From the NCBI GenBank assembly GCA_964614415.1, contig CAZTLE010000001.1, positions 1 through 64,000 on the forward strand: a stretch of DNA of 64,000 nt. Reading direction: 5' to 3'. Below are positions 27,897 through 37,350 of the stretch, piece after piece. Each line of letters begins with the position of its first letter. Within the stretch, counting starts at the first letter, position 1. This stretch comes from CAZTLE01 sp964614415 (GTDB lineage: Bacteria; Bacteroidota; Bacteroidia; Flavobacteriales; Flavobacteriaceae). Position numbers and translations under genes: made by a program. The notes beneath the pieces are model-generated. The model was not told where the DNA came from, made no database searches, and saw nothing but the letters and a program-made list of their open reading frames with translations.

Positions 27897-28502
27897 ATGA
27901 AAAAAGTAATTAGAACTGGTGTTATTATGGTGGCCCTCCTTTCTACTGTAATAAATTATGCAAACGAGGTTTCATACACCACTCAAGAAGAGGAAAACAA
28001 AACAATTGAAAATAAGTCGACAGAGACAAATAAAGAACAACAAATAGTAATTCGCGATGCAAAAGGAACAATTTTATTTAGGAATGATGGGGATGCCGGT
28101 GCCATGGACCTGGAAGGTTATGCCGATGCGCTTTCCAACGGAGTTTATACTTTCGAAATTACACATGGTACTGAAATTGAGATCACCCCGTTTGAAGTAT
28201 CCAACGGTGAAATAGCCGTCTATTCAAAAGACGCCTATACGGTATTCGTACCTGTAGTTCGAACCAAGGACGAACTATTGCTGGTGAGCCAGTTATCCCT
28301 TGAACAAGAGCCTCTTAATGTCCGGGTGTATTACAATCCTGACGACGACGGTCTTGGCAATTTTAACCTGGTTTACTCCGATGAGATCAATCCTGCCGTG
28401 AATATTGGACGTGCTTATTCCTTGAACACTGAGGAACGCGGAACCTATAAAGTAGTACTTACTTCCGGTAGCAGAAAATTTACAGAACAGTTCAGGTTTT
28501 AA
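27897..28502 (+). CDS. secreted protein of unknown function
   Basis: 201 residues from ATG 27897. The start at 27801 is rejected because it gives a long non-signal leader. It has a signal peptide (hydrophobic core VIMVALLSTVI), then a Lys/Glu/Thr-rich linker and beta-rich modules such as IVIRDAKGTILFRND and GVYTFEITHGTEIEITPFEV. I do not recognise a family beyond similarity in style to secreted beta-sandwich proteins of Flavobacteriia. A strong terminator follows the gene, so it is monocistronic. Confidence 0.6.
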   Translation: MKKVIRTGVIMVALLSTVINYANEVSYTTQEEENKTIENKSTETNKEQQIVIRDAKGTILFRNDGDAGAMDLEGYADALSNGVYTFEITHGTEIEITPFEVSNGEIAVYSKDAYTVFVPVVRTKDELLLVSQLSLEQEPLNVRVYYNPDDDGLGNFNLVYSDEINPAVNIGRAYSLNTEERGTYKVVLTSGSRKFTEQFRF

Positions 28503-28523
28503 TATCGAGGACTTGCGTTGACG

Positions 28524-28564
28524 AAACGGCCTCCTGATACTTTCTTCAGGGGCCGTTTTTTTTG
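28524..28564 (+). terminator. rho-independent terminator after the secreted-protein gene
   Basis: AACGGCC (28525-28531) pairs with GGCCGTT (28551-28557), extended by CCTGA/TCAGG inside, with a short loop around 28539-28544, followed by a run of about nine T to 28563. It begins 23 bases after the stop of the gene at 27897. Confidence 0.75.
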
Positions 28565-28680
28565 GGTCCAAACCCCGTATTTAACATAAGAGATCAAGAT
28601 AGCACTCCGGCCGGGCAACCAAAACCAAAAAAAGAGCGTCTTCTAAGTATTGAGTGCATAACTCTTACACAACCAAACAG

Positions 28681-29658
28681 ATGTCGGCCAACCAGGATCC
28701 AAAAACGAGCAAACCCCGGAAAAGAAAATTCAGAAAGTGGATCAGGCGAATCCTCTATTCGCTCCTGGCACTTCTTATGCTGCTGGCTATGGGAGTTTGG
28801 TATTACTATCCCGGAGCTTCAGTCGCCCGCGAAAAAACAGATATTCCCTTTACTTTTGACCGCGATATCATCATGATACAGGGGATGTTGAACGGCTCAG
28901 GACCCTATAATTTTGTCCTGGACACGGGGACAGATCCTTCAGTTGTAGATCTCTCATTGTCCAAAGAAATTGCACTCTTTCACGTTTCGTTGGGAGATCA
29001 GGATGTGGGCGAAGATCAATTGGTATCAATAGAGGTCCCGACCCCTCTTAAGCTTAAAGTCGGGGATTTACCTGCCTCTAGAAAAATGTTCCTTGCGCTG
29101 GATCTTACTGAAATTTCCGATAAGCTTGGCACACCCGTTCACGGGATACTGGGATATAACTTCATTCGCGACAATATTCTGCAGATTAAATACTCCGAAC
29201 GAACTTTATCTTTTTTTCCATTTGGTGAAGGCCCCCAAAATACCAACGCACCTGGCATGCCCATTGAATTCATCGATGATGGAACGTTTCCGGTCCTCGA
29301 TGACGTAATAGTCAATGGGAAACCTGTTCGAATAAGCCTGGATACGGGCTCGAACAAAACGCTTACTTTGTTCACGGCAGGAGTAGCCCACGTAGGGCTT
29401 AATGAAGCATTGGAGAATGCCGCCCTTATCGAATCGGTAGGCTTTGGAGGGGCCGATGAGAGCAAAGTTGTCGACAGTATTTCGGTTGCCGTAGGGGATC
29501 ATACTCCAAGGAGTATGACCATTTACTGTGATGTATTCAGCCAAAAATCCAAAGTCCCATTGAGCACAAGAGGCGGAAACATGGGGAATAAAATATTCCA
29601 GCACTTTACCGTGACGTTCGACTACGAGAAGAAACGTGTTTGGTTTGATGCCAATTAA
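28681..29658 (+). CDS. membrane-anchored retropepsin-like aspartyl protease
   Basis: 325 residues from ATG 28681 (GTG 28654 in frame is less likely). A basic N-terminus (KPRKRKFRKWIRR) is followed by one transmembrane helix (residues 26-40), so the rest lies outside the cytoplasmic membrane. Two Asp-Thr-Gly motifs occur: FVLDTGTDPSVVD near 81 and ISLDTGSNKTLT near 220. Each starts a retropepsin-like lobe, so a single chain can supply both catalytic aspartates. HGILGYNFIRDN and MGNKIFQHFTVTFDY match the flap and end strands of bacterial aspartyl-protease domains. The substrate is unknown. Confidence 0.8.
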   Translation: MSANQDPKTSKPRKRKFRKWIRRILYSLLALLMLLAMGVWYYYPGASVAREKTDIPFTFDRDIIMIQGMLNGSGPYNFVLDTGTDPSVVDLSLSKEIALFHVSLGDQDVGEDQLVSIEVPTPLKLKVGDLPASRKMFLALDLTEISDKLGTPVHGILGYNFIRDNILQIKYSERTLSFFPFGEGPQNTNAPGMPIEFIDDGTFPVLDDVIVNGKPVRISLDTGSNKTLTLFTAGVAHVGLNEALENAALIESVGFGGADESKVVDSISVAVGDHTPRSMTIYCDVFSQKSKVPLSTRGGNMGNKIFQHFTVTFDYEKKRVWFDAN

Positions 29659-29764
29659 GAGACTCGCTATCCGAGCTACTCAAATTCCGATATTACCTGC
29701 TCTGAAAATCTGATTTGGATATCTTTCGTCATTGGGCGATCTTTATCGCTATCAACTAACTATT

Positions 29765-31957
29765 ATGAAAGCATATACACTTTGGATAGTGCTGTGTGTG
29801 TCTGTGCTCTTCTCAAGCCATGCACAACACTCAGTAGCCCGGGATTGGAACGAAGAATTACTGGAAGCCATTCGAAACGACTTTGCGCGCCCTACGGTGC
29901 ACGCACGTAATTTGTTCCATAGCGCCATGGCGATGTACGATGCCTGGGCTGTTTTTGATTCGGAAGCGGAAACGGTATTTCTGGGAAAGAACTTTGGAGG
30001 ATATGTTTGTGAGTTTGACGGTATTGCGACCCCGTCAAACATTGATGATGCACGCCACGAAATTATGAGCTATGCTATGTTCCGGCTGCTCAACCACCGG
30101 TTCGAGAACTCTCCGGGGTCTGCGACCTCACTCATGTCATTCGAAGACTTGTTCACCTCCTACGGATATGATACTTCCTTTGTCTCTACCGATTATAGCG
30201 GCGGATCCTATGCCGCCCTTGGAAATTATATCGCTCAGGAACTCATCACCTTTGGATTGCAGGACGGTTCCAACGAGGCCAACGACTACGGAAATGAACA
30301 TTACGAACCGGTCAATGAACCGCTTATTCTGGATCTGTATACCGATACGAATGACATTGATCCGGACCACTGGCAACCCCTGGCTTTCGATTTTTTCATC
30401 GATCAAAGCGGTAATGTATTTCCAAATGAAACTCCGGATTTCCTTAGCCCGGAATGGGGTGAAGTGGTACCCTTCAGTCTTAGATCTGAAGATCTTGAGA
30501 TTCTGAACAACGGTTTCGATTGTTACGTGTATAACAACCCGGGAGACCCCGAATACATGCAGAATTCAGCCAGTAACGGAATTGAAGATCCGTATAAGTG
30601 GCATTTTGCATTGGTAACCGCCTGGTCGGCGCATTTGGATCCTGCCGATCCGTATACCATGGATATTTCACCGGGAGCCATTGGGAATTACGATATAGAC
30701 GACTACCCTGAAACCTTTGCCGAATACCAGGCGTTCTACGATTTTATGAATGGGGGAGACCCGAGTTCCGGACACCCTGTTAATCCGGCTACAGGAGCAC
30801 CCTACGTTCCGCAAATTGTAAAACGTGCCGACTATGCAAGGGTGTTGGCTGAATTCTGGGCGGACGGACCCGACTCCGAAACTCCACCCGGACATTGGTT
30901 TACCATTCTGAACTACGTAAGCGATCACCCGAGCTTCGAAAAGCGGTTTAATGGACAGGGTCCCATCCTTCCCGATCTGGAATGGGATGTGAAATGCTAT
31001 TTGACCCTGGGAGGGGCAATGCACGATTCCGCCATCAATGCCTGGGGAATCAAAGGATATTACGACTACGTGCGCCCTATCTCTGCCCTTCGCTATATGG
31101 CTGGAAAGGGACAAAGTAGTGACCCGAACGAACCGAGTTTCGATCCTCATGGAATGCCCTTGATCCCGGGGTTGATAGAGCTTATTGAAGTGGGAGATCC
31201 GCTGGCAGGATTGTCCAATGAAAATGTGGGTAAGATCAAAGTATTCGCCTGGCGAGGGCCGGACTACATTACCGATCCCACTACCGATATAGCCGGAGTA
31301 GGTTGGATTTTGGGATCACGTTGGTGGCCCTACCAACGCCCCACCTTTGTTACTCCGCCATTTGCAGGTTATTTGTCCGGACACTCTACATTCTCCAGAG
31401 CCGCCGCAGAGGTTATGACGTTGTTGACCGGTGATGCCTTTTTCCCGGATGGAATGGGAACGTTTGACATCGCGCAGAACGACTTTCTTGTCTTCGAGCA
31501 GGGGCCTAGTGAGAGTTTTACATTACAATGGGCAACCTACAGGGATGCATCAGATCAAACCAGTCTTTCCCGGATTTGGGGAGGAATTCATCCTCCTATT
31601 GATGACATTAGGGGGCGCATTATCGGTGAGAAAATCGGTATTGAAGCCTTCGATCTGGCAGTGCAGTATTTTGACGGTACGGTACTGTCTGTTCCCGAAA
31701 GCCCGTTATCCGATGCGGGTACCATATATCCCGCTGTGTTCTCCGGTGAATTGAATATTCAAAGTTCGTACAATGGAAATGCGACTATGAAATTATTCGG
31801 TATTGATGGTAAACTGGTGCTTGAAGAAGAAATGGAAATCACCAATGGACCCGTGCGAATCGCTATCAGTGCGAATCTAATGAGCGGATTGTACATTGCA
31901 AAGGTAATTAGTGAAGAAGGCGAACCCATTATAACACAGAAACTCATTCGAAAATAA
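29765..31957 (+). CDS. T9SS-exported vanadium-dependent haloperoxidase-like (PAP2) protein
   Basis: About 730 residues from ATG 29765 with a signal peptide ending near SSHAQ. The vanadate/phosphate-binding signature of the PAP2/haloperoxidase family is present: IKGYYDYVRPISAL (Lys and Arg), GYLSGHSTFSRAA (Ser-Gly-His) and RIWGGIHPPIDD (Arg and His). The last 70 residues, IYPAVFSGELNIQS through LMSGLYIAKV to the basic end LIRK, are a T9SS sorting domain. It is expected to act outside the cell, oxidising halides with hydrogen peroxide or acting as a phosphatase; the sequence cannot decide between the two. Confidence 0.85.
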   Translation: MKAYTLWIVLCVSVLFSSHAQHSVARDWNEELLEAIRNDFARPTVHARNLFHSAMAMYDAWAVFDSEAETVFLGKNFGGYVCEFDGIATPSNIDDARHEIMSYAMFRLLNHRFENSPGSATSLMSFEDLFTSYGYDTSFVSTDYSGGSYAALGNYIAQELITFGLQDGSNEANDYGNEHYEPVNEPLILDLYTDTNDIDPDHWQPLAFDFFIDQSGNVFPNETPDFLSPEWGEVVPFSLRSEDLEILNNGFDCYVYNNPGDPEYMQNSASNGIEDPYKWHFALVTAWSAHLDPADPYTMDISPGAIGNYDIDDYPETFAEYQAFYDFMNGGDPSSGHPVNPATGAPYVPQIVKRADYARVLAEFWADGPDSETPPGHWFTILNYVSDHPSFEKRFNGQGPILPDLEWDVKCYLTLGGAMHDSAINAWGIKGYYDYVRPISALRYMAGKGQSSDPNEPSFDPHGMPLIPGLIELIEVGDPLAGLSNENVGKIKVFAWRGPDYITDPTTDIAGVGWILGSRWWPYQRPTFVTPPFAGYLSGHSTFSRAAAEVMTLLTGDAFFPDGMGTFDIAQNDFLVFEQGPSESFTLQWATYRDASDQTSLSRIWGGIHPPIDDIRGRIIGEKIGIEAFDLAVQYFDGTVLSVPESPLSDAGTIYPAVFSGELNIQSSYNGNATMKLFGIDGKLVLEEEMEITNGPVRIAISANLMSGLYIAKVISEEGEPIITQKLIRK

Positions 31958-31979
31958 ACACTGCCATTCAAGAAAGACA

Positions 31980-32006
31980 AAAGCCGACGTTTTCGTCGGC
32001 TTTTTT
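31980..32006. terminator. bidirectional terminator between convergent genes
   Basis: AAGCCGAC (31981-31988) pairs perfectly with GTCGGCTT (31995-32002) around a six-base loop, with T-runs on both strands. It serves the haloperoxidase-like gene on plus and the CARDB lipoprotein on minus. Confidence 0.8.
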
Positions 32007-32030
32007 GTTGACGGTCAGAGCTATAAAAGA

Positions 32031-32597
32031 CTAACAGCCGTCACATGCTACATAGGTAGGTGATCCGTTGTTATTCTCATTCGACTCCGGAATCAGATTG
32101 GCCGGATCTACCAGCGCTGAGAATGTATGCGTGAAATAGGTGAATGGTGGAACGCAACCACAAGGTCCCATCCAGTAGGGACGGGTAAACGTAAGGGTAC
32201 CTCCGGCCGGGATGCCACCGTGGGTAAGTGTTTGGCGCTGTGTACTGCTACCGGCTGGGGTGACATCGGTCCAATCTACAGAAAGACTGCCCGCTCCCAG
32301 ATTTCCAGGGCCGTTGTTTACCACAGTGACTGTTGCCATGAAGCTACGTTGCCCCATACAGCTCACATCCGGTAAAACACCTCCACAACCGGTTGTGGTA
32401 GGAGCTACATTCGTGGTGTAACTGGTAATGACCAGGTCCACACGGGGAACCGGAACGATCTGGATAAGCATCCTGTCATCTTCAGAGGTAACATTTGTCT
32501 CTTCAGAATTAGTGATAGTGTCATTTTCGGCTGTACAGCCCATAAAGATCATAGCCACCAGGGCCATTGCAAAAACGTAGATGGTTTTTGTTTTCAT
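32031..32597 (-). CDS. CARDB-domain lipoprotein
   Basis: 188 residues from ATG 32597. The longer frame to 32699 adds an unlikely leader. The lipoprotein signal ends in FMGCT (Cys20). The rest is one CARDB-type beta-sandwich used in cell-surface adhesion-like proteins: VDLVITSYTTNVAPTTTGCG, TVTVVNNGPGNLG, and the characteristic IPESNENNNGS near the end. Eight Cys in the mature part could form disulfides. It is monocistronic, with the shared terminator downstream. Confidence 0.75.
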   Translation of the reverse strand: MKTKTIYVFAMALVAMIFMGCTAENDTITNSEETNVTSEDDRMLIQIVPVPRVDLVITSYTTNVAPTTTGCGGVLPDVSCMGQRSFMATVTVVNNGPGNLGAGSLSVDWTDVTPAGSSTQRQTLTHGGIPAGGTLTFTRPYWMGPCGCVPPFTYFTHTFSALVDPANLIPESNENNNGSPTYVACDGC

Positions 32598-32966
32598 GAT
32601 ATTAGAATTTATGGTTAATGCCGTTATTATCCACAAGGCGATGCTTGTCAAACCGAAGAGCCACTCAACCAAATTGAACATGTTCGGATATGGGTACATT
32701 AAACCCTTAGGCGTACCTTGTTTTCGGGGAAGAATGAAATTTACGGGGGTCTGGTTAGTTGAATCTTAAATATACTGAATTAATTCCGAAGAATAAAATA
32801 TTAATCTGATAATCAGGTTCATACGAGTTATTAGTATGGTGGGTAAAAGAGTATATATGTTGAACGGAAACAGTCGATGTTTTTCGGATCAATACTGCCT
32901 GCGAACCCGCTAACCCAAATAATTTTCCTAATATTATAATTCCAAAATTCGAAATAAACGTTACTT
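32598..32966. other. intergenic region between divergent CARDB and fhs genes
   Basis: 369 bases, AT-rich, especially 32765-32820 and 32915-32965. It must contain promoters for both flanking genes, but I find no convincing TTG-N19-21-TAnnTTTG on either strand. No open frame with gene-like features, no hairpin with a T-run and no RNA gene was recognised. Confidence 0.5.
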
Positions 32967-34646
32967 ATGACCGATCAAGAGATAGCCGGCCAGGTGGAAC
33001 TGCAGCATATTAGCACCATCGCCGGAAAGTTAGGACTGGATGCGGATGCCATCGAAATGTATGGCAAATACAAAGCAAAACTCCCGCATTCCATCATTGA
33101 TATGGATAAGGTACAGCAGAGCAATCTCGTGCTGGTTACCGCCATTTCTCCAACCCCTGCCGGGGAAGGAAAAACCACCATGTCTATCGGGCTTTCCGAA
33201 GGACTGAACCAACTGGGAAAACAAACCACTGTGGTTTTGCGTGAGCCTTCGCTGGGTCCGGTTTTCGGGATTAAAGGAGGCGCCACCGGCGGAGGGTACT
33301 CTCAGGTTCTTCCCATGGAAGACATCAATCTTCATTTCACAGGTGATTTTGCCGCCGTGGAAAAAGCCCACAATCTTTTGGCAGCGGTCATTGATAATAA
33401 CATTCAAAGCAAAACCAATTCACTGGGCATCGATGCCAGAACCGTTGTATGGAAGCGGGTTGTTGACATGAATGACAGGGCTTTGCGAAATATCGTTATA
33501 GGCCTTGGCGGACCTACACAGGGTGTACCCAGGGAAAGTGGTTTTGATATTACAGCTGCTTCTGAAATTATGGCCATTTTGTGCCTCGCAGATGATCTGG
33601 AGGACCTTAAAGAGCGCCTTGGAAATATTTTTGTCGGTTACACCTTTGGAAAAATAAGTGAAAGAAAGCCGGTATATGCCCGTGACCTGAAAGTTGAAGG
33701 TGCTATGGCCGCCCTGCTTAAAGATGCGGTCAAGCCCAATATGGTGCAGACCATCGAAGGAAACCCTGCCATTATTCATGGCGGGCCGTTCGCTAACATT
33801 GCACAAGGAACCAATACAGTCATCGCCACGCGCATGGGAATGTCCTTATCCGACTATACAGTTACCGAAGCCGGATTTGGTGCCGATCTGGGCGCCGAGA
33901 AGTTCCTGGATATCAAATGTCAAAGTGCCGGGATTTCCCCGAAAGCTGTGGTTTTAACAGCGACGATAAGAGCCTTGAAATATCACGGAGGAGCCGATTT
34001 GAAGTCACTTACCGAAGAGAATGTGGAGGCAGTCACAAAGGGCTTGCCCAATTTGGAAAAACACCTGGAAAATGTACGTCAGTTCGGTATTGAGCCGGTT
34101 ATAGCCATTAACAAATTCGTATCCGATACGGAAGCCGAGATCGCTGTGATCAGGTCTTTTGCCGAAGAAAAAGGGGTGCGCGTCGCCTTGGCCGAAGTAT
34201 GGGCCAAAGGAGGCAAAGGGGCTCTGGAACTGGCGCAGCATGTGGTAGAAGTGGTTGAAGCCAATACCAAAAAATTTACACCTATGTACGATTGGAGCAT
34301 GTCGGTCACCGAAAAGATCGAAGCTGTAGCCACCAAGATATACGGCGCTGCCGAAGTAGAGTATTCTTCCCAGGCAAAAAAGAACCTGCGAACTATAGCG
34401 GATCTGGGACTGGAAGGCCTTCCGGTGTGCATTGCCAAGACACAAAAATCCCTTTCAGATGACCCAACCCGCATCGGAAGACCAAGAGATTTTACGATTA
34501 ACATCCGGGAGATTGAAATTGCTGCGGGAGCAGGGTTTCTGGTGCCTATTACCGGAGATATGATGCGAATGCCCGGACTTCCGGGGCATCCGGCATCCGA
34601 GAATATTAGCATCGACAACGATGGTAATATTACCGGATTGTTTTGA
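32967..34646 (+). CDS. fhs: formate-tetrahydrofolate ligase
   Basis: 559 residues, full length for the family. It makes 10-formyl-tetrahydrofolate from formate, ATP and tetrahydrofolate in the cytoplasm. The nucleotide-binding stretch TPAGEGKTTMSIGLSEGL, REPSLGPVFGIKGGATGGGY and DINLHFTGDFAAVEKAHNLL are hallmark family segments, as is the C-terminal GDMMRMPGLPGHPAS. It is placed 196 bases before an fdhD-formate dehydrogenase operon on the same strand, so formate can either be oxidised or assimilated here. Confidence 0.97.
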   Translation: MTDQEIAGQVELQHISTIAGKLGLDADAIEMYGKYKAKLPHSIIDMDKVQQSNLVLVTAISPTPAGEGKTTMSIGLSEGLNQLGKQTTVVLREPSLGPVFGIKGGATGGGYSQVLPMEDINLHFTGDFAAVEKAHNLLAAVIDNNIQSKTNSLGIDARTVVWKRVVDMNDRALRNIVIGLGGPTQGVPRESGFDITAASEIMAILCLADDLEDLKERLGNIFVGYTFGKISERKPVYARDLKVEGAMAALLKDAVKPNMVQTIEGNPAIIHGGPFANIAQGTNTVIATRMGMSLSDYTVTEAGFGADLGAEKFLDIKCQSAGISPKAVVLTATIRALKYHGGADLKSLTEENVEAVTKGLPNLEKHLENVRQFGIEPVIAINKFVSDTEAEIAVIRSFAEEKGVRVALAEVWAKGGKGALELAQHVVEVVEANTKKFTPMYDWSMSVTEKIEAVATKIYGAAEVEYSSQAKKNLRTIADLGLEGLPVCIAKTQKSLSDDPTRIGRPRDFTINIREIEIAAGAGFLVPITGDMMRMPGLPGHPASENISIDNDGNITGLF

Positions 34647-34762
34647 CCGTCATCTCGAATGAAACGGTCTTTCGAGGCTAGTGAAATGAGAGATTCCATT
34701 TTCATTTCGATGAGGATGAGAGTTCTCTCCTCCAAAGGCGGATCGAAATAACGACCGTGTTA
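34647..34762. repeat. degenerate intergenic palindromic repeat
   Basis: Between fhs and fdhD the sequence GACCGTCATCTCGAATGAAACGG and its partly inverted partner around 34745-34760 (GATCGAAATAACGACCG) frame further inverted pieces (CTCTCCTCC, GAGAGATTCC). This recalls the scattered CGTCATTTCGA palindromic elements of Bacteroidota intergenic DNA. No coding content. Confidence 0.4.
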
Positions 34763-34801
34763 AGACACTGTTTCTATACGCCAAAATCGCGGAAAATCCG
34801 T

Positions 34802-34809
34802 TACATTTG
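34802..34809 (+). promoter_or_regulatory. candidate -7 element upstream of fdhD operon
   Basis: TACATTTG fits TAnnTTTG exactly and lies 32 bases before the fdhD ATG. No TTG lies at the expected -33 distance, so regulation by an activator, or a false match, remains possible. Confidence 0.35.
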
Positions 34810-34841
34810 TTAGTAAGCCCCCTGTTTAGAACCTTTTAGCC

Positions 34842-35666
34842 ATGGCTACACGAGACTACGAAGGCAGAAAATTTGATGCGGAATCGATTGAGAATATACT
34901 CGATTCGTTGACCGTTGAAGAAGCCCTTCAGATAAATATAAACGATACCCCTTTTACGGTTTCCATGCGGACTCCGGGTGAAGATGTTAGTCTGGTTCGT
35001 GGTATGTTGCATTCCGAAGGAATATTGAAGAACACGTCCTTTAGCCCGGATGTAGTGATCAAAAAAGAGAATGAAAAGGGGATTGTTACGGTTGTGAACG
35101 TGACTATTCCGGAGAATGAGCTAGGCGAGGGATATTCCAACAGCCGAAGCTTGCTTTCCGTCTCTTCCTGCGGTGTATGCGGAAAGACAGAGCTTAGCGA
35201 TCTCACCTTCATGGGAAGGACCATCGACGACAAGGAGAAAATTGAGATCAGCCAACTGCACGAGCTATTCAACAAGATGAATGCCTATCAGTTCGATTTT
35301 CGGCAGTCGGGCGGTACGCATGCTGCAGCAGCTTTCGATCTCGAAGGGAATTTGCTATGCGCTATGGAAGATATAGGTAGGCACAATGCCGTAGATAAAG
35401 TAATTGGGAAGTTGATACTCTCGGGACAATTGAAGCAGGCACAGGTTATGACTGTTAGCGGACGTATTTCCTATGAAATCGTTATCAAATGCTTCAAGGG
35501 AAGACTTCCGTTCCTGGCGGCCGTTTCGGCGCCGTCGTCTTTGGCGGTGGATTATGCGAAGGAATTAGGAATTACGCTGTTCGCTTTCTGCCGTGATAAA
35601 CGCGCTACCTGCTACTCACATCCAGAGCGCACCAAATTGGATAATACATCCCGCCAGACGGGTTAA
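34842..35666 (+). CDS. fdhD: formate dehydrogenase accessory sulfurtransferase FdhD
   Basis: 274 residues, the usual FdhD length. FdhD passes sulfur from a cysteine desulfurase to the molybdenum cofactor, which formate dehydrogenase needs for activity. The catalytic CxxC is Cys110 and Cys113 in SVSSCGVCGK. Other family segments are SGGTHAAAAFD, AMEDIGRHNAVDKVIG, SGRISYEIVIKC and FLAAVSAPSSLAVDYAKE. It opens the operon that contains both formate dehydrogenase subunits, ten bases downstream. Confidence 0.95.
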   Translation: MATRDYEGRKFDAESIENILDSLTVEEALQININDTPFTVSMRTPGEDVSLVRGMLHSEGILKNTSFSPDVVIKKENEKGIVTVVNVTIPENELGEGYSNSRSLLSVSSCGVCGKTELSDLTFMGRTIDDKEKIEISQLHELFNKMNAYQFDFRQSGGTHAAAAFDLEGNLLCAMEDIGRHNAVDKVIGKLILSGQLKQAQVMTVSGRISYEIVIKCFKGRLPFLAAVSAPSSLAVDYAKELGITLFAFCRDKRATCYSHPERTKLDNTSRQTG

Positions 35667-35675
35667 TAAAGATAT

Positions 35676-37328
35676 ATGTCAGATAATTTAAGTGAATTAT
35701 TAGGCCGCAGAGGCATACAGGAGAATCTCTTCGATAAGATGGGTCGGTTGGCGCAGCCCGCCGGATCTCCAAGTGATGAAGAGTTGGCCGTTTTAGCTGA
35801 TGAGTTCCTGATTGGAAATGCCAATACTTACGGAACGGCTACTTTCTATGACTTTCTGAAACCCGAGAACAAAGGGAAGAAGGTCTATGTATGCAACGGA
35901 ACAGCTTGTCTGTGTGCCGGAACCCAGGAAAACGTAATTCAGGAATTAAAGGGACATTTCAGGGAAGATCAAATTGGGCACATGACCTGTTTGGGGCGAT
36001 GCCATGAGAATAGCGCTTTTCATTACAACGGAAAGAACTATTCCGGAAGTGCGCTGGATAGCCTGAATGACCTGTTAGAATCTGATACGGATAAAAATCA
36101 GGACCGATATAATGTAAAAGCAAGCGGCGCTGAAATTCTTACGCTGCCGTTCACTTCAGTATCCGAATACTATGCGCCTTTCCTCGAAGCATTGAAACGG
36201 GATTCGGCCGAGGTACTGGAAGAGATCAAAACGTCCAATGTCAGAGGACGTGGAGGCGCCGGTTTCCCCATGGGTCTTAAGCTTGAGTTCTGCCGAAACG
36301 TAGATAACAAGACCAAGTTCATTATTTGCAATGCCGATGAAGGAGATCCGGGAGCCTATTCGGACCGGTATTTATTGGAAGAGCGACCACATTCGGTACT
36401 CTTCGGAATGCTGATTTCCGGCTACGTCACTCATGCGAGTTATGGAATTCTCTACATCCGGGCCGAGTATCCGGAGTCTGTCGATATAGTTCAGAAAGCG
36501 ATCGATGAACTTCGAGATGCCGGACTTATAGGCGAGAATATTGCTGAAAGTGGTTTCAATTTTGATTTCAAGATCATCCAGGCGCAGGGCTCTTACATTT
36601 GCGGTGAAGAGACGGCGCTTATCAACTCCATTGAAGGGCAACGCCCTGAAGTTAGGGTCCGTCCACCTTACCCTGCACAGAAAGGACTGTTCAACAAGCC
36701 AACGGTTGTAAACAATGTTGAGACCCTGGCTGCTTTGCACTATATCATCGAGAATGGCGGACAGGCCTGGAAAGATATTGGGACAGAGCGTTCCTCGGGG
36801 ACCAAACTGGTTTGCCTGGATAGCTTTTTCAATAACCCGGGAATGTACGAAGTTGAAATGGGAACACCTTTGTCAGTCGTTGTGAACGATCTGGGCGGCG
36901 GATTCAAGACCGATGTGAAAGCCTTGCAAATTGGCGGTCCGCTCGGCGGACTGGTTCCCGTAGAGAAGATTGACGCCCTTACGTTGGATTTCGAATCGTT
37001 CTCGAAGGAAGGATTCTTGTTAGGACATGCCTCGGTGGTGAGTATTCCGGCCGATTTTCCAATTCTGAAATTTATTGAACACCTATTCGATTTTGCGGCC
37101 TATGAAAGTTGCGGGAAGTGTTTCCCATGTCGTTTAGGGACGAAACGCGGACAGGAAATGGCCGAAAAGGCGTTTACGTCCGATTATAAGATAGACAGAA
37201 ACCTGTTTAATGATTTGCTAACCACGCTGGAGGAGGGTTCGCTCTGTGCTCATGGCGGTGGTATCCCATTACCGGTGCGTAATGCACTGCAATATTTTGA
37301 TTCTGAATTGAAGGAATACTTTGCGTAG
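35676..37328 (+). CDS. NAD-dependent formate dehydrogenase, diaphorase (NuoE-NuoF fused) subunit
   Basis: 550 residues. The N-terminal 150 residues are NuoE-like, with the 2Fe-2S cysteines C73-x4-C78 and C105-x3-C109. From about 185 it is a NuoF/51-kDa-like subunit: RGRGGAGFPMGLK for the NADH site, CNADEGDPGAYSDRYLLE for FMN, GSYICGEETALI, and a 4Fe-4S set from Cys479 (SCGKCFPCRLGTKRGQ) to LCAHGGG. Such a subunit passes electrons from the formate-oxidising subunit to NAD+. It lies between fdhD and the molybdenum subunit gene in one operon. Confidence 0.92.
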   Translation: MSDNLSELLGRRGIQENLFDKMGRLAQPAGSPSDEELAVLADEFLIGNANTYGTATFYDFLKPENKGKKVYVCNGTACLCAGTQENVIQELKGHFREDQIGHMTCLGRCHENSAFHYNGKNYSGSALDSLNDLLESDTDKNQDRYNVKASGAEILTLPFTSVSEYYAPFLEALKRDSAEVLEEIKTSNVRGRGGAGFPMGLKLEFCRNVDNKTKFIICNADEGDPGAYSDRYLLEERPHSVLFGMLISGYVTHASYGILYIRAEYPESVDIVQKAIDELRDAGLIGENIAESGFNFDFKIIQAQGSYICGEETALINSIEGQRPEVRVRPPYPAQKGLFNKPTVVNNVETLAALHYIIENGGQAWKDIGTERSSGTKLVCLDSFFNNPGMYEVEMGTPLSVVVNDLGGGFKTDVKALQIGGPLGGLVPVEKIDALTLDFESFSKEGFLLGHASVVSIPADFPILKFIEHLFDFAAYESCGKCFPCRLGTKRGQEMAEKAFTSDYKIDRNLFNDLLTTLEEGSLCAHGGGIPLPVRNALQYFDSELKEYFA

Positions 37329-37350
37329 CCCTTCATAAAAAAATATACCT

